Below, piece by piece: positions 1 through 8,499 of a stretch of DNA of 64,000 nucleotides; the first letter of the stretch is position 1, and every line of letters begins with the position of its first letter. Location: NCBI RefSeq assembly GCF_040784935.1, contig NZ_CP160680.1, forward strand, positions 3,690,501-3,754,500, given 5' to 3'. Source of the stretch: Lewinella sp. LCG006 (GTDB lineage Bacteria; Bacteroidota; Bacteroidia; Chitinophagales; Saprospiraceae). Both the position numbers and the translations under genes were made by a program. The notes beneath the pieces are model-generated. The model was not told where the DNA came from. It searched no databases and worked only from the letters and a program-made list of their open reading frames with translations.

Positions 1-9
1 TATTTAGGA

Positions 10-942
10 TTATTGCTTGACAATAATCAAAGTGCGTTTTTCTAGATGAGTGGTAATTCGACAAACATAGGGCCCTGCGGGTAAGTTCTGCACCGATAAA
101 TGATATTGAGCACTACGAGCAGGAATAATCGTTTTAGACATCAATTGCCCTTGCATCGTGTATAATTCCAATGTCGCAGGATCATTAAGTTCATGAACAA
201 ATTGGATGTGCAATTGATCTAAAACAGGGTTAGAGGTGGTCCAACTATTCGGAGTGTTATCGGTGAACTGTTTAGCCAAACCTGTTGCATTTGAAGCTTG
301 ATCTGACGGGTTGCTTCCTCTTAATTGACTGTTACAGGCGACCATTGTGTAATTCTCAGGGTAATAGTATAAAAAGCAGCTAGTGGCTGAATACAATTCC
401 ACACTAAGCTCTAAGGTGTTGGGTGTTGTAACTTCTAAAGGAGTAATGATAGCAGCGGTTGTGTTGTTTCTGTCGTTTCTGATAATCCATTCATCACAGC
501 CTCCGCTGAATATACCCCAGTCGGTCTGGGTGTCTGCTACCATTAAGTGATATTCATTTCGATTCTCAAGACCAGGGCTCACTTTTAGATAAAATACATC
601 ATCTCCGATGGCTACAGCCAAACCAAAGTAGGGGTAGGCTGACGCAGGAAGAGGTGCGTTGGGAGATTGTAAGAAATAACTGAGGTCTACTGTCATCGTA
701 CCAAAGGTGTTTGGAGCAGCTACCGAACCAAATACGTTACCGATTGCGCTTGGTACCAAGCACATATCCGACGTATTGATTACGTAATCGACGACTAAAG
801 GACAGGTAGGGGGAGGATCGTTAAGCACTTCCTTTTCCTGCAAATTATTCTTAAAGGGCAGTAAGGCGGTGGCATTGAGCTGGATAGTGAAGGTGAAAAA
901 CAGTGCTATTGCCGTAGCGGTGAAAGTGTTTGTGTTAAGCAT
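10..942 (-). CDS. Secreted protein with T9SS type A sorting domain
   Basis: A 310-residue protein of unknown function. Residues 1-27 form a hydrophobic signal peptide. The middle part has several cysteines and no catalytic motif that I recognise. The last 75 or so residues look like a type A T9SS sorting domain: NPVLDQLHIQF, then LELYTMQGQ, then LPAGPYVCRI, ending in KRTLIIVKQ. The ELYTMQGQ stretch recurs in the sorting domain at 4230-4847. By family knowledge, such proteins cross the outer membrane through the Por machinery and are then anchored or released. A match to the Bacteroidota -7 box lies upstream at 1005-1012, giving a leader of about 55 bases. The call of secreted T9SS substrate is firm; its job is unknown. 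Confidence 0.85.
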   Translation of the reverse strand: MLNTNTFTATAIALFFTFTIQLNATALLPFKNNLQEKEVLNDPPPTCPLVVDYVINTSDMCLVPSAIGNVFGSVAAPNTFGTMTVDLSYFLQSPNAPLPASAYPYFGLAVAIGDDVFYLKVSPGLENRNEYHLMVADTQTDWGIFSGGCDEWIIRNDRNNTTAAIITPLEVTTPNTLELSVELYSATSCFLYYYPENYTMVACNSQLRGSNPSDQASNATGLAKQFTDNTPNSWTTSNPVLDQLHIQFVHELNDPATLELYTMQGQLMSKTIIPARSAQYHLSVQNLPAGPYVCRITTHLEKRTLIIVKQ

Positions 943-1424
943 AATGTAAACCGTTTATTTGTAAAGTAAAAGAGTGGGAATAAGCCTTGAAATATCTCCC
1001 ATCTCAAAGGTAATAGATAAGGGGGCTGATTTTTTATAACACTTTTTTGACTCTTTTCTGTGTAGACATACTTTCAGCGTACGAATAGGTGGTTTTTTCC
1101 CTTCCTGAGGAAGCAGTTTTTAAGCTAAGTCGGAAAAGAGAAAGATTTGTGTTACAAATATTAATAGGTTTAAATCGCTGATAATGTTATTGTTGTAGTG
1201 GTCTTGATGAAGCGTTGTTGCTGCGTTTACCTTTCTCCATATTCGGAAATTGCCACTTAATCTGTTATTGGCATGGCCTCTCTGTAGTCTCATCTTTGTG
1301 TTGTCAACGGTTAAAAAACTCCCTAGACGGCAACTATTATTCCATTTCCTGAATCTGAGCACTCGTTAAATTCCTTCAAGGAAAGGACAATTTACTTTGC
1401 ACACATCAATTACTAATTTTTACA
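943..1424. other. Intergenic region between divergent T9SS genes
   Basis: About 480 bases of AT-rich DNA separate two divergent T9SS substrate genes. It holds a minus-strand -7 match at 1005-1012 and a near match (TACTTTG) at about 1394-1400 for the plus-strand gene. An 80-codon minus-strand ORF at 1120-1362 has no protein-like features and I do not call it. Confidence 0.5.
1005..1012 (-). promoter_or_regulatory. Putative -7 promoter element (TACCTTTG)
   Basis: The minus strand reads TACCTTTG, a full match to the Bacteroidota sigma-ABfr -7 consensus TAnnTTTG, 63 bases before the start of the secreted protein ending at 942. No clear -33 TTTG at the usual 17-23 base spacing was seen. Confidence 0.5.
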
Positions 1425-2708
1425 ATGAAAGCAAAATTAATCCTCTCAATACTCCATTTGTCACTGTTTGTTTTATTGTCCAATTCGCTTAATGCTCAAA
1501 TATATACCCAATTAATAACTGGGTTAGACTGGCAATCCTATTTTATTAATGGTCGATTATCAAATGCAAGTCCCTATTCAACGGTTATCAATGGACCTTG
1601 GGGTACGGTTGCTGCACCTGTAGGGATGCCCAACAACTGCCTGAGTACACCAATTAGCTATCCTGCTACCCCCATTTTCCATCCAGAAAAAACGAGCTGT
1701 GATTCAGGCCCCATTACGACTTATTATAAAAAAGAGTTTACGCTTGAAGGTGGCGAAAATGAGATTTGCGCTGCAACGGTAACCCTGCGGGCTGATGATT
1801 ATTCAAGGTTGTATGTAGATGGTACTCTTGTGCCTGGTTTTACGGAACTGGGATGCCATTGGACTATAATACCTGAAATGCACAATCTGATAACAGATGA
1901 TTGGCATGACGTTGTCACCGTTGATATTATTAACTATCTCGACCCTGGTCTAGATACACATACTGTCGTTTTTGAGGTAGGGAATTGTATTTATCAAACT
2001 TACCTCGCCGCTACAATTAATATTACCCAGGAAATGTCCTGCATTCCTGACGCTCAGGTCAATTATTCATCACAGGATGGAGGGCGTGTTTGTGAACTCA
2101 CATTCAGTGGTACCCAAAATTGTTACACTCACGAGGATTGGATTGTTTTTTATACTCCGGTAATTGGTCAGCCGTATCAAAAACTTTACGAGGTAAGAGG
2201 TAACTCCAGAATTGGTGCGGCAAAAATGCTCGAATTGCCTACTGGTTGTAATTATTACCGAATCTACCACAAGGTTTGGCATACCAAATGTGATGGAACT
2301 ATTGTATCGCATCAAGTATTGACGCCAATCTTCAGTATTTGCTGTAGTTCAGATGGCGGCACCCAACTATTACAAAATACCAATGATGAAGCAGAATCAA
2401 CGGAATCGTATATCAATGAATTTCTAGAAAAGGAAACTGATCCAAGAAATCAAATACCGATACTTTCTTTGAGAAACGCTGTTGGAATTTACCCCAACCC
2501 AACCACCAATGACATCAATATCCGTTTCGATGAACCCTTCACTGGGCAGATAAAATTGGTTGATGCTCTGGGGCGCCTGGTTAACGTCCAGACTGTTCAG
2601 GAAACCATTTCCACAAGCTTTGATCTATCTGCTCAGCCTATTGGCCTTTATTGGGTAATCACACTAAGTGGAGACCAACAACAGCAGTTTAAGGTTGTGA
2701 AGCAGTAG
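1425..2708 (+). CDS. Secreted protein with T9SS type A sorting domain
   Basis: A 427-residue exported protein with a signal peptide (residues 1-25, ending NAQ). Residues 30-200 (WQSYFINGRL, then TLRADDYSRLYVDG) resemble a galactose-binding-like beta-sandwich such as those found N-terminal in surface proteins; this is a weak resemblance. The region from about 205 to 310 is cysteine-rich. The C-terminus from about residue 348 is a T9SS type A sorting domain: VGIYPNPTTNDINIRF, IKLVDALGRLV, and a final QFKVVKQ. It is followed by a perfect inverted repeat and then the protease gene. I do not recognise an enzymatic function. Confidence 0.87.
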   Translation: MKAKLILSILHLSLFVLLSNSLNAQIYTQLITGLDWQSYFINGRLSNASPYSTVINGPWGTVAAPVGMPNNCLSTPISYPATPIFHPEKTSCDSGPITTYYKKEFTLEGGENEICAATVTLRADDYSRLYVDGTLVPGFTELGCHWTIIPEMHNLITDDWHDVVTVDIINYLDPGLDTHTVVFEVGNCIYQTYLAATINITQEMSCIPDAQVNYSSQDGGRVCELTFSGTQNCYTHEDWIVFYTPVIGQPYQKLYEVRGNSRIGAAKMLELPTGCNYYRIYHKVWHTKCDGTIVSHQVLTPIFSICCSSDGGTQLLQNTNDEAESTESYINEFLEKETDPRNQIPILSLRNAVGIYPNPTTNDINIRFDEPFTGQIKLVDALGRLVNVQTVQETISTSFDLSAQPIGLYWVITLSGDQQQQFKVVKQ

Positions 2709-2734
2709 CTCATCTATCACTCATCTTTTTATCA

Positions 2735-2790
2735 AGTTACCAACCCTATCTCTTTCTAATTCGCTAAAAGATTTTATAGGGTTGGTAACT
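2735..2790. terminator. Perfect 15-bp inverted repeat, terminator-like
   Basis: AGTTACCAACCCTAT at 2735-2749 is exactly complementary to 2776-2790, with a 26-base loop. It fills the gap between two plus-strand T9SS genes. There is no T-tract after it, so it may be a processing or attenuation hairpin and not a classical intrinsic terminator. Confidence 0.5.
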
Positions 2791-2807
2791 ACCAATATTT
2801 ATTAATC

Positions 2808-4211
2808 ATGAATAATTTAACGAATAGATTACACAGTCTTCTAGGTGCCATATTATGTTTAGTGATGCTCGGGGTGTTTTCACCTGTTCAGGGACAAGAT
2901 GGGCCAATGAAGATTTATGGTGGAATGAATACCAATATTGCCGAAGTGCCTTTTCAAGTAGCATTAGAAATCAATAATGGCCTTATATGTGGCGGCATCA
3001 TAATAAATGAGGAATGGATTTTGACTGCAGCACATTGTATCACAATGAGTGAGAATGCTGAAGACATTATTGTTATTGCAGGAGCAGCAGATAGGCATAA
3101 TCAAAGCATTGGCCAAAGAGTTGGTATTGACGAAATTATTCTCCATCCTCAATATGATGATAATAGTATGCTAACCGAAGGTAATGACATCGCATTATTG
3201 CATTTAGAACAACCATTATGCTTTAATGATAGCGTTCATGCCGTAGCTTATGCAACTGAAAGTACGCCAGTTGAGGTAATGTCTTCTGGTGCACCTCTTA
3301 CTATTTCAGGATGGGGTAAAGGGGCCAACGGTAACTATTATACACTTCTGTTACAGTCAGCAGAGACAGCAATAATTAGTGGAGAAGAAGCTATACCAAT
3401 GTTACAAGAATGTACTGGAAGTGAAAATACAGCGTTTTCAGAAAATTTACTTTATGCGTTTAATGGGACGACAAGTATTGGTCATGGAGATAGTGGTGGA
3501 CCAGCTTTTGTAATGTATATGGGGAAACCTTTACTTGTAGGAATAGCAAGTGCAGTTTGTGATGATGCTCCTATTGAATATCCTTCTATTTTTACCAATG
3601 TGAAAAACTATTCAGATTTTATCACCAGTAATATTACCGAAATAGTAGCCTTCAATTTTGAAGACGAATATGGTGCTGTCAAGGAGGAGTTCTGTTACGG
3701 GGAAGATGTGTATTTAGATGGGACCCTCTCGCGTCATGAAAACCAATACTATATTGACCTCTGGAAAAGGCCCATTGGAGATTCCAGCCACTTTTCATAC
3801 GTTGAAAGCTTAGGCTGGACATTGAATACAGAAGTTGGCGTTGTTAACTTAACCCAAGCTTTTGCCGACTTGAACTATCAACTTGAACCAGGATACGAAT
3901 ACCAGGTCAAACTAGCCATTGCTAACCTTCCTTGTATTCCGTGGACGGAAGTGACGCATACTTTCACTTTAACGTGCTGTGATCCTATTATCCCTAGTGT
4001 TGGAACTTGTGTAAACCCTTATAATAATCAACTTACCGTTACCATTCGCGGCGATTCCCAAAGCAATTGGCATTTGGCTCAGGCTTCAGATTGCACGCAG
4101 AATGCAGGGTTTGCAAGTTCCTTCCTAACCATCAATTGGATGAATAACTATACCTCTTTCCGCTTACCAGCCAATAGTGGTTGTTATTGGTTGTTCCGTA
4201 TCGTAGACTAG
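2808..4211 (+). CDS. Trypsin-like (S1 family) secreted serine protease, cut short by TAG
   Basis: A signal peptide (residues 1-30) is followed by an S1 peptidase domain. KIYGG at 35-39 is the activation-site motif; the catalytic triad is His76 (TAAHC), Asp127 (NDIALL) and Ser229 (GDSGGP). The residue six before the catalytic Ser, the trypsin specificity position 189, is Ser223, so chymotrypsin-like specificity is more likely than Arg/Lys cleavage. The usual Cys of the CxGDSGGP motif is Gly here. A cysteine-containing region follows to residue 467, where the frame ends in TAG at 4209-4211. The same frame continues open to 4847 and encodes the T9SS sorting domain, so this protein lacks its own sorting signal unless the TAG is read through. 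Confidence 0.85.
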   Translation: MNNLTNRLHSLLGAILCLVMLGVFSPVQGQDGPMKIYGGMNTNIAEVPFQVALEINNGLICGGIIINEEWILTAAHCITMSENAEDIIVIAGAADRHNQSIGQRVGIDEIILHPQYDDNSMLTEGNDIALLHLEQPLCFNDSVHAVAYATESTPVEVMSSGAPLTISGWGKGANGNYYTLLLQSAETAIISGEEAIPMLQECTGSENTAFSENLLYAFNGTTSIGHGDSGGPAFVMYMGKPLLVGIASAVCDDAPIEYPSIFTNVKNYSDFITSNITEIVAFNFEDEYGAVKEEFCYGEDVYLDGTLSRHENQYYIDLWKRPIGDSSHFSYVESLGWTLNTEVGVVNLTQAFADLNYQLEPGYEYQVKLAIANLPCIPWTEVTHTFTLTCCDPIIPSVGTCVNPYNNQLTVTIRGDSQSNWHLAQASDCTQNAGFASSFLTINWMNNYTSFRLPANSGCYWLFRIVD

Positions 4212-4229
4212 GGCGTTTGTGGGAGTTCA

Positions 4230-4847
4230 GTGATTAGAATCCTCATCAATACGGATAATGTTGACACTGTCTGCGGTGAGTTTTGTGATGACTGGACGAT
4301 CCAGACGGACTACTGGCCTTGCGAATTGGCCATCTGGCAAATACCGGAAGCCAATAGTTTTCCCGATGGAACGATTATTACTGCTACCCTCAATAATGAA
4401 CCTGTAAATCAGGTGCAAATGGGGGAAGTTAATTTTGATCCGAGTATGCTAGATGATCCTCATGGATCAACTTATGCACGGGTTTGCTTTACCGTACAAT
4501 TGCCCAGTTGTCAGCCTGTAACCAAATGTGAAAGCATCAATCTTGGTGATTGTGGTTTGGATGGAAATCCTGATGGGGGTCGTGGTATAACCAATCCTGA
4601 ACATACAAATAACCACACGGAGACTACCTTTTCGATCAACAACCCCGTCAGCGATGTCATCCGCTTTTCTTACCCTATTGAACAGGGTACTGCCGAATTG
4701 TATACCATGCAAGGGCAGCGCATCAAATCCTTCTTGCTGAACGGGACTTCGCAACTGGATGTAGCCGACTTGCCTTCAGGTACTTATCTGCTTTCTATAG
4801 CTCATAGCACAGGACATGATACCAAGCTAGTGGTCGTTACCCACTAA
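4230..4847 (+). CDS. Detached C-terminal part of the protease: T9SS sorting domain
   Basis: This 205-residue frame is in phase with the protease ending at 4211 and separated from it only by the TAG and six sense codons. It has no signal peptide, so it could not be exported on its own. The only start is a weak GTG at 4230 without a ribosome-binding site. It continues the cysteine-rich region and ends in a type A sorting domain (FSINNPVSDVIRF, AELYTMQGQR, LPSGTYLLSI, final KLVVVTH). The simplest reading is that one nonsense change, or a sequencing error, split a 679-codon gene. Recoding of TAG is possible but has no direct support. Confidence 0.75.
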   Translation: MIRILINTDNVDTVCGEFCDDWTIQTDYWPCELAIWQIPEANSFPDGTIITATLNNEPVNQVQMGEVNFDPSMLDDPHGSTYARVCFTVQLPSCQPVTKCESINLGDCGLDGNPDGGRGITNPEHTNNHTETTFSINNPVSDVIRFSYPIEQGTAELYTMQGQRIKSFLLNGTSQLDVADLPSGTYLLSIAHSTGHDTKLVVVTH

Positions 4848-4942
4848 ACCTTGATAAAAAGTAAACCGTTGGCCGTGCATGTTGATTTTCTGCAAAGAAG
4901 ATGAATGTGTGCGGCTTTTTTGCGGTGAGACATGAGCTACCT

Positions 4943-5401
4943 TTAAATCTTCCGCAACTTAAAAGTATACACCCCATTCCGCGTATGTGCCTTAAGGTGC
5001 AGTTTGTTCTTGGTGATCAGGTTCACGGAAGTGTAATAGGCAAAGATTTCGTTATCATCTTCGTCGTAGAAGTACATATCGAGGTAAAACTCTACTTCCT
5101 CATCGTCATCGACATAGTCCCATTCACATTCGTAGAACATATTCCATTCTCCATCAAAGAAAGTGTTCTCAGAAGCATCATCGTAGACGGCGGAATAGTC
5201 GCTGTAGAATTCGATCACATCGCCACGGAAATCATCTATCACATCATCGCGGAAGAGGTTCCAGTCGCTGCGGTAGAAAGCTTTGTCAAATTCCCAGGCG
5301 CCTTGGAGCTTGTCTTCGCGACGTTCCAGCCGCGCATCGGGCGTACAGGAAAAAGTGGTGGTAAGGATACTTAAGATTACTAAAATTGCCAGGTGTTTCA
5401 T
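4943..5401 (-). CDS. Acidic lipoprotein of unknown function
   Basis: A 152-residue protein with a lipoprotein signal peptide (MKHLAILVILSI, lipobox TFSC, lipidated Cys19). The mature part starts with a charged stretch and then LQGAWEFDKA, and has alternating acidic and aromatic segments (DDDEEVEFYLDMYFYDEDD). This pattern and length fit a small lipocalin-like or beta-sandwich lipoprotein of the kind common in Bacteroidota, but I cannot assign a family. It is convergent with the T9SS gene ending at 4847. Confidence 0.75.
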   Translation of the reverse strand: MKHLAILVILSILTTTFSCTPDARLERREDKLQGAWEFDKAFYRSDWNLFRDDVIDDFRGDVIEFYSDYSAVYDDASENTFFDGEWNMFYECEWDYVDDDEEVEFYLDMYFYDEDDNEIFAYYTSVNLITKNKLHLKAHTRNGVYTFKLRKI

Positions 5402-5541
5402 GATCGTCGGGGTTTTATTTGGATACTAAATTGTTCTTTAAAAATACAATCTGCCGGGCGGAGAGTTAGCAAGCAATTCTTGTTTTAACGAGGGTTTAAC
5501 GGTTTTAAACTGCTGGCGTATTCCTGGAATAGCTAAATTGC

Positions 5542-5549
5542 TATATTTG
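5542..5549 (+). promoter_or_regulatory. Putative -7 promoter element (TATATTTG)
   Basis: Full match to TAnnTTTG, 19 bases before the ATG of the DUF6624 lipoprotein at 5569. The implied leader is about 12-15 bases. No good -33 box was seen. Confidence 0.5.
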
Positions 5550-5568
5550 TTAACTAACGCGTCTCACA

Positions 5569-6402
5569 ATGAATATTCAACTAAGCATTCCCAACGGGAA
5601 GACCGCTCTTTTTTTACTCTCCGTCCTCCAGTTGTTTGCTTGTCAGAAGACTGACTTTGGCCCGCTACAGAAGCTATCGGTGGAGGAATTGGTGCAACGG
5701 CATCAAGATTTATCATTTTCCCTCAGCGAGACAACCTTCCGATCTATGGATGGTCACGCCGTCACTGAGGAAGAGGTAGCTGCCCTGAAGGAAGGCGTTT
5801 TGGCGATTGATTACTACGTCGATTCCTTGGGCATAATTCGAGAAGGCATTGTTCGTAAGGCAAATTTTGAAGACTACATTGCGCGCATCTTAATCGCTAA
5901 TATTGATTTTGATCCCACAAAAGACGTGCCTGTACTTTCCTTTAATTGCGATAGCTTACAATACCAAATGGATGATGTCTATCGATTCCAGCAGGAAGAC
6001 TGGTCGGGATATGAGGAAAGTAATCCACTCGGTTTTTTTGCTTTCGAGCAAGCAAAAATAGTTTCCATTGTCAATCAATGTGGTTTTCCTGATGTAGAAT
6101 TATTAGGCAAAAAAGGGCTAACCACTTTCTGGCTAATGATCCAACACAGTAAAGCTCCACTTATGGCCCATTATTACCTGGAAATAAAAAGGCTAGTCAA
6201 AGCAGGGGATTTAAACGAACAAACACTAGCCCTCACAACCGATCGTCTGTTGATGAACAACGGCTATCTGCAAGTCTACGGCTCCCAACTGCTGAACGGA
6301 GAGCTATACCCCATCGAAAATGCTGAGACCGTCGATCAACGCCGCGATTCTTTAGGTTTGGGGACGTTGGCGGAATATTTGGAGGGAGTTAAGGGGGGCT
6401 AA
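5569..6402 (+). CDS. DUF6624 domain lipoprotein
   Basis: A 277-residue lipoprotein (hydrophobic residues 11-24, lipobox LFAC, lipidated Cys25). The C-terminal half has the pattern I associate with DUF6624: a GFPD turn, LLGKKGLTTFWLMIQHS, LTTDRLLMNNGYLQVYGSQ, and YPIENAETVDQRRDSLGLG. The function of this family is not known to me. Two further DUF6624 genes lie at 7645-8487 and 8500-9516 on the other strand, making a local paralogue cluster. A good -7 box lies just upstream. Confidence 0.8.
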   Translation: MNIQLSIPNGKTALFLLSVLQLFACQKTDFGPLQKLSVEELVQRHQDLSFSLSETTFRSMDGHAVTEEEVAALKEGVLAIDYYVDSLGIIREGIVRKANFEDYIARILIANIDFDPTKDVPVLSFNCDSLQYQMDDVYRFQQEDWSGYEESNPLGFFAFEQAKIVSIVNQCGFPDVELLGKKGLTTFWLMIQHSKAPLMAHYYLEIKRLVKAGDLNEQTLALTTDRLLMNNGYLQVYGSQLLNGELYPIENAETVDQRRDSLGLGTLAEYLEGVKGG

Positions 6403-6451
6403 GTCTAATTTTCTCTGCGTATAAAAACATATTCTACATAAACGTTTTCCA

Positions 6452-6892
6452 ATGAAACTCAATTTTTTCTGGTTTGCATTTCTGGTTTTATTGGTGTCTG
6501 GCTGTAAACAAAATTCAACCACTACTTTTCAAGGAAAGTGGCAATCTTTAAACGATAAAGATGTGGTCGTTGAGTTTAAACCAGATAATCAGTACTGTCT
6601 TTATAGAAAAGGAACCCTCTTATATGAGGGAGTGAATGAAAGAGGCTATCTAACTTATGATATTTCGTATAAAGAAAAATCATGGTTTGATTTAGTAATA
6701 TACAATGAGTCAATCAATGATATTTTCTCTAAAAATAAGATAGAAGTGGTTAATGAAAAACGTATTAGGATATATGCTTTTAAGCATCATGATATCTTGG
6801 ACGTTGCCGATGAATATTATAAAGTTGCTGACTTTGATAGCTTTGATCGTGTTATGAAACAAATATTATCCCTCCCAGAAAGCGGATCTTAG
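6452..6892 (+). CDS. Small lipoprotein, unknown function
   Basis: A 146-residue protein with a lipoprotein signal (residues 1-18, lipobox VSGC, Cys18). The mature part begins with the FQGKWQSL motif typical of small lipocalin-like stress lipoproteins, followed by alternating beta-type segments. It lies 49 bases after the DUF6624 gene on the same strand. The DNA is noticeably more AT-rich than its neighbours. No function can be assigned. Confidence 0.72.
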   Translation: MKLNFFWFAFLVLLVSGCKQNSTTTFQGKWQSLNDKDVVVEFKPDNQYCLYRKGTLLYEGVNERGYLTYDISYKEKSWFDLVIYNESINDIFSKNKIEVVNEKRIRIYAFKHHDILDVADEYYKVADFDSFDRVMKQILSLPESGS

Positions 6893-6938
6893 ATAAGAAG
6901 GTAGGGTTGATGGCTTGGGCTACATTTTATAAACAAAA

Positions 6939-7610
6939 CTAATCCCCCAACAACACCGTAAGCAAAGAATCAACCGCAACCGTAACATTTACGGATGGAT
7001 CACTTTTTAATTTAGCGCCTCTGAAAATCTCCACTATCCTGCCTTCGCGATCTGCTACAATAGTACAAGGATACCCCCATATCAAGCGGAAGCTTTCCTC
7101 AATGGTAGGTTCATCATTGGGTATATGGTGGAAGAGGAAAGTATTGGTCTTTAAGAACTCCTTAATGGTAGGCTCCGCATCTTTAGAGAACGCTAAATAA
7201 TTGACCTTTTGCTCACCGAACTTGTTGACGATGGAATTTAAGTCTGGTATTTCGGCAATACAGGGAGCACATTTTATGAACCAAAAATTTATTACGGTCA
7301 CCTTTCCCAGCAGGTTTTTGGTCGTAATTGTTTTCCCGTTGATATCTGCAACACTGAAATCAGGTAGTAGTGCGCCGACAAGGCATTGTGGGTCGAACCC
7401 TGAATACCCCACCCCTTTTTTCGTAGACCCTTCTATCTCAAATTCAACCGCTGTGACATTTTCAAAGCATTCCTTATAACGAACTTCATAGGTATCAGTA
7501 GGTTGACAAGAGGTGGTTGTGAATAATAATAGGATAGCTAGCGCGTGATACAGATCATGTATCGGTTGGGAAGAAATTCTATTTTGTAGACATTGAATGA
7601 TTAGCCTCAT
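6939..7610 (-). CDS. TlpA/AhpC-TSA-like thiol oxidoreductase lipoprotein
   Basis: A 223-residue thioredoxin-fold protein. Residues 1-35 form an unusually long lipoprotein signal with lipobox TTSC (Cys35). LLPDFSVADINGKTITTKNLLGK is the classic AhpC/TSA entry strand, and the active site is C114-A-P-C117 in INFWFIKCAPC. The GYPCTIV segment supplies the cis-proline. It probably acts in the periplasm in disulfide reduction or isomerisation. It lies 34 bases after the DUF6624 gene at 7645-8487, so the three minus-strand genes from 9516 down probably form an operon. Confidence 0.85.
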   Translation of the reverse strand: MRLIIQCLQNRISSQPIHDLYHALAILLLFTTTSCQPTDTYEVRYKECFENVTAVEFEIEGSTKKGVGYSGFDPQCLVGALLPDFSVADINGKTITTKNLLGKVTVINFWFIKCAPCIAEIPDLNSIVNKFGEQKVNYLAFSKDAEPTIKEFLKTNTFLFHHIPNDEPTIEESFRLIWGYPCTIVADREGRIVEIFRGAKLKSDPSVNVTVAVDSLLTVLLGD

Positions 7611-7644
7611 TTTGTTGAGCGTTTTAATTTCCAGTCAATTAAAG

Positions 7645-8487
7645 CTAGTTCCCTCGCAGGATCTCTTGTGTTCTGTTCTCAATCAATTCAACTCGCTCTA
7701 AGCTTAGGTACGGCCTAATTCGGTCAAGGTATGCTTGCCTAACAGTTGGATCGGATTGGTGGTGCACAACAAAGGCTACTACACTAGTGTAATCATGCCC
7801 TACTCTCTCTCGGGTAGGGTACCCAACATAGGTAAGTATGCTATCAACGCGTACAAGGTTAATGGAGTCGATTTTATTCCGCATAACTAAGAGTCGTGCT
7901 ATTTCTGCTTCTGAATTACCCAGCGCATTCATTTTTATTCTTAGTCTTTGATCATCCTCTTCTATTTCTTTAAGTATTTCCATCAACTTCCAATCAAAGA
8001 GCGCTGAATCTAAACGCGGCCTACTTTCTCTGTAAAGTCTTGCTCTTTCCATCTCCTTTTGTTTGTACAAGTCATAAGCATTGCTTCCTTCTTGGGTGAT
8101 ACAGAGGTCAAAAACTTTTTCAAATTCGGTGGTGTCGATTTTATAAACATACCTGTAAAAGCCCTGCTCGGCCAGATACCTTACGTCAAAGATTTTAGTG
8201 CAGGCTGATGAATCATGTTTTGCCGCTTTTCTGAGATTATCATAAATTGGTTTGGAGGGAGATTGAAGCGTCGCCAGATAAAAAGATATTCTAAAATAAT
8301 CTTCTGCTTCGTAAGCTTCTACAAGCTTTTTTCGACGAGTTTCATATTGATCTTCTCTGATCGACTCCTGTCTTTCAGGAATAAATGGTTCCGTCTGGTC
8401 ACTGCAACTTTGAAAAAGGGTAAATAATAAGAAGCAGAGTGCTATGAGGTGGAAAATAGCCTTGGCAGTGGTGTTATTTTGATGCAT
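7645..8487 (-). CDS. DUF6624-like lipoprotein (C-terminally short)
   Basis: A 280-residue lipoprotein (signal residues 1-28, lipobox FQSC, Cys28). After a charged helical N-terminal half, the segment DWKLMEILKEIEEDDQRLR through YVGYPTRERVGHDYTSVVAFVVHHQSD and LERVELIENRTQEIL follows the DUF6624 pattern. It lacks the RYGTQ...YPIED tail present in the two neighbours, so it is a shorter or diverged paralogue. It is 12 bases downstream of the DUF6624 gene at 8500-9516. Confidence 0.72.
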   Translation of the reverse strand: MHQNNTTAKAIFHLIALCFLLFTLFQSCSDQTEPFIPERQESIREDQYETRRKKLVEAYEAEDYFRISFYLATLQSPSKPIYDNLRKAAKHDSSACTKIFDVRYLAEQGFYRYVYKIDTTEFEKVFDLCITQEGSNAYDLYKQKEMERARLYRESRPRLDSALFDWKLMEILKEIEEDDQRLRIKMNALGNSEAEIARLLVMRNKIDSINLVRVDSILTYVGYPTRERVGHDYTSVVAFVVHHQSDPTVRQAYLDRIRPYLSLERVELIENRTQEILRGN

Positions 8488-8499
8488 AAAAGTAAGGTG

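Noticed and set aside
1120-1362. 80-codon minus-strand ORF
   Set aside because: No start signal, no signal peptide, mixed composition and AT-rich non-coding surroundings; no evidence that it is translated.
4901-5374. 157-codon plus-strand ORF
   Set aside because: Antisense to the acidic lipoprotein at 4943-5401, which has a clear signal peptide and lipobox.
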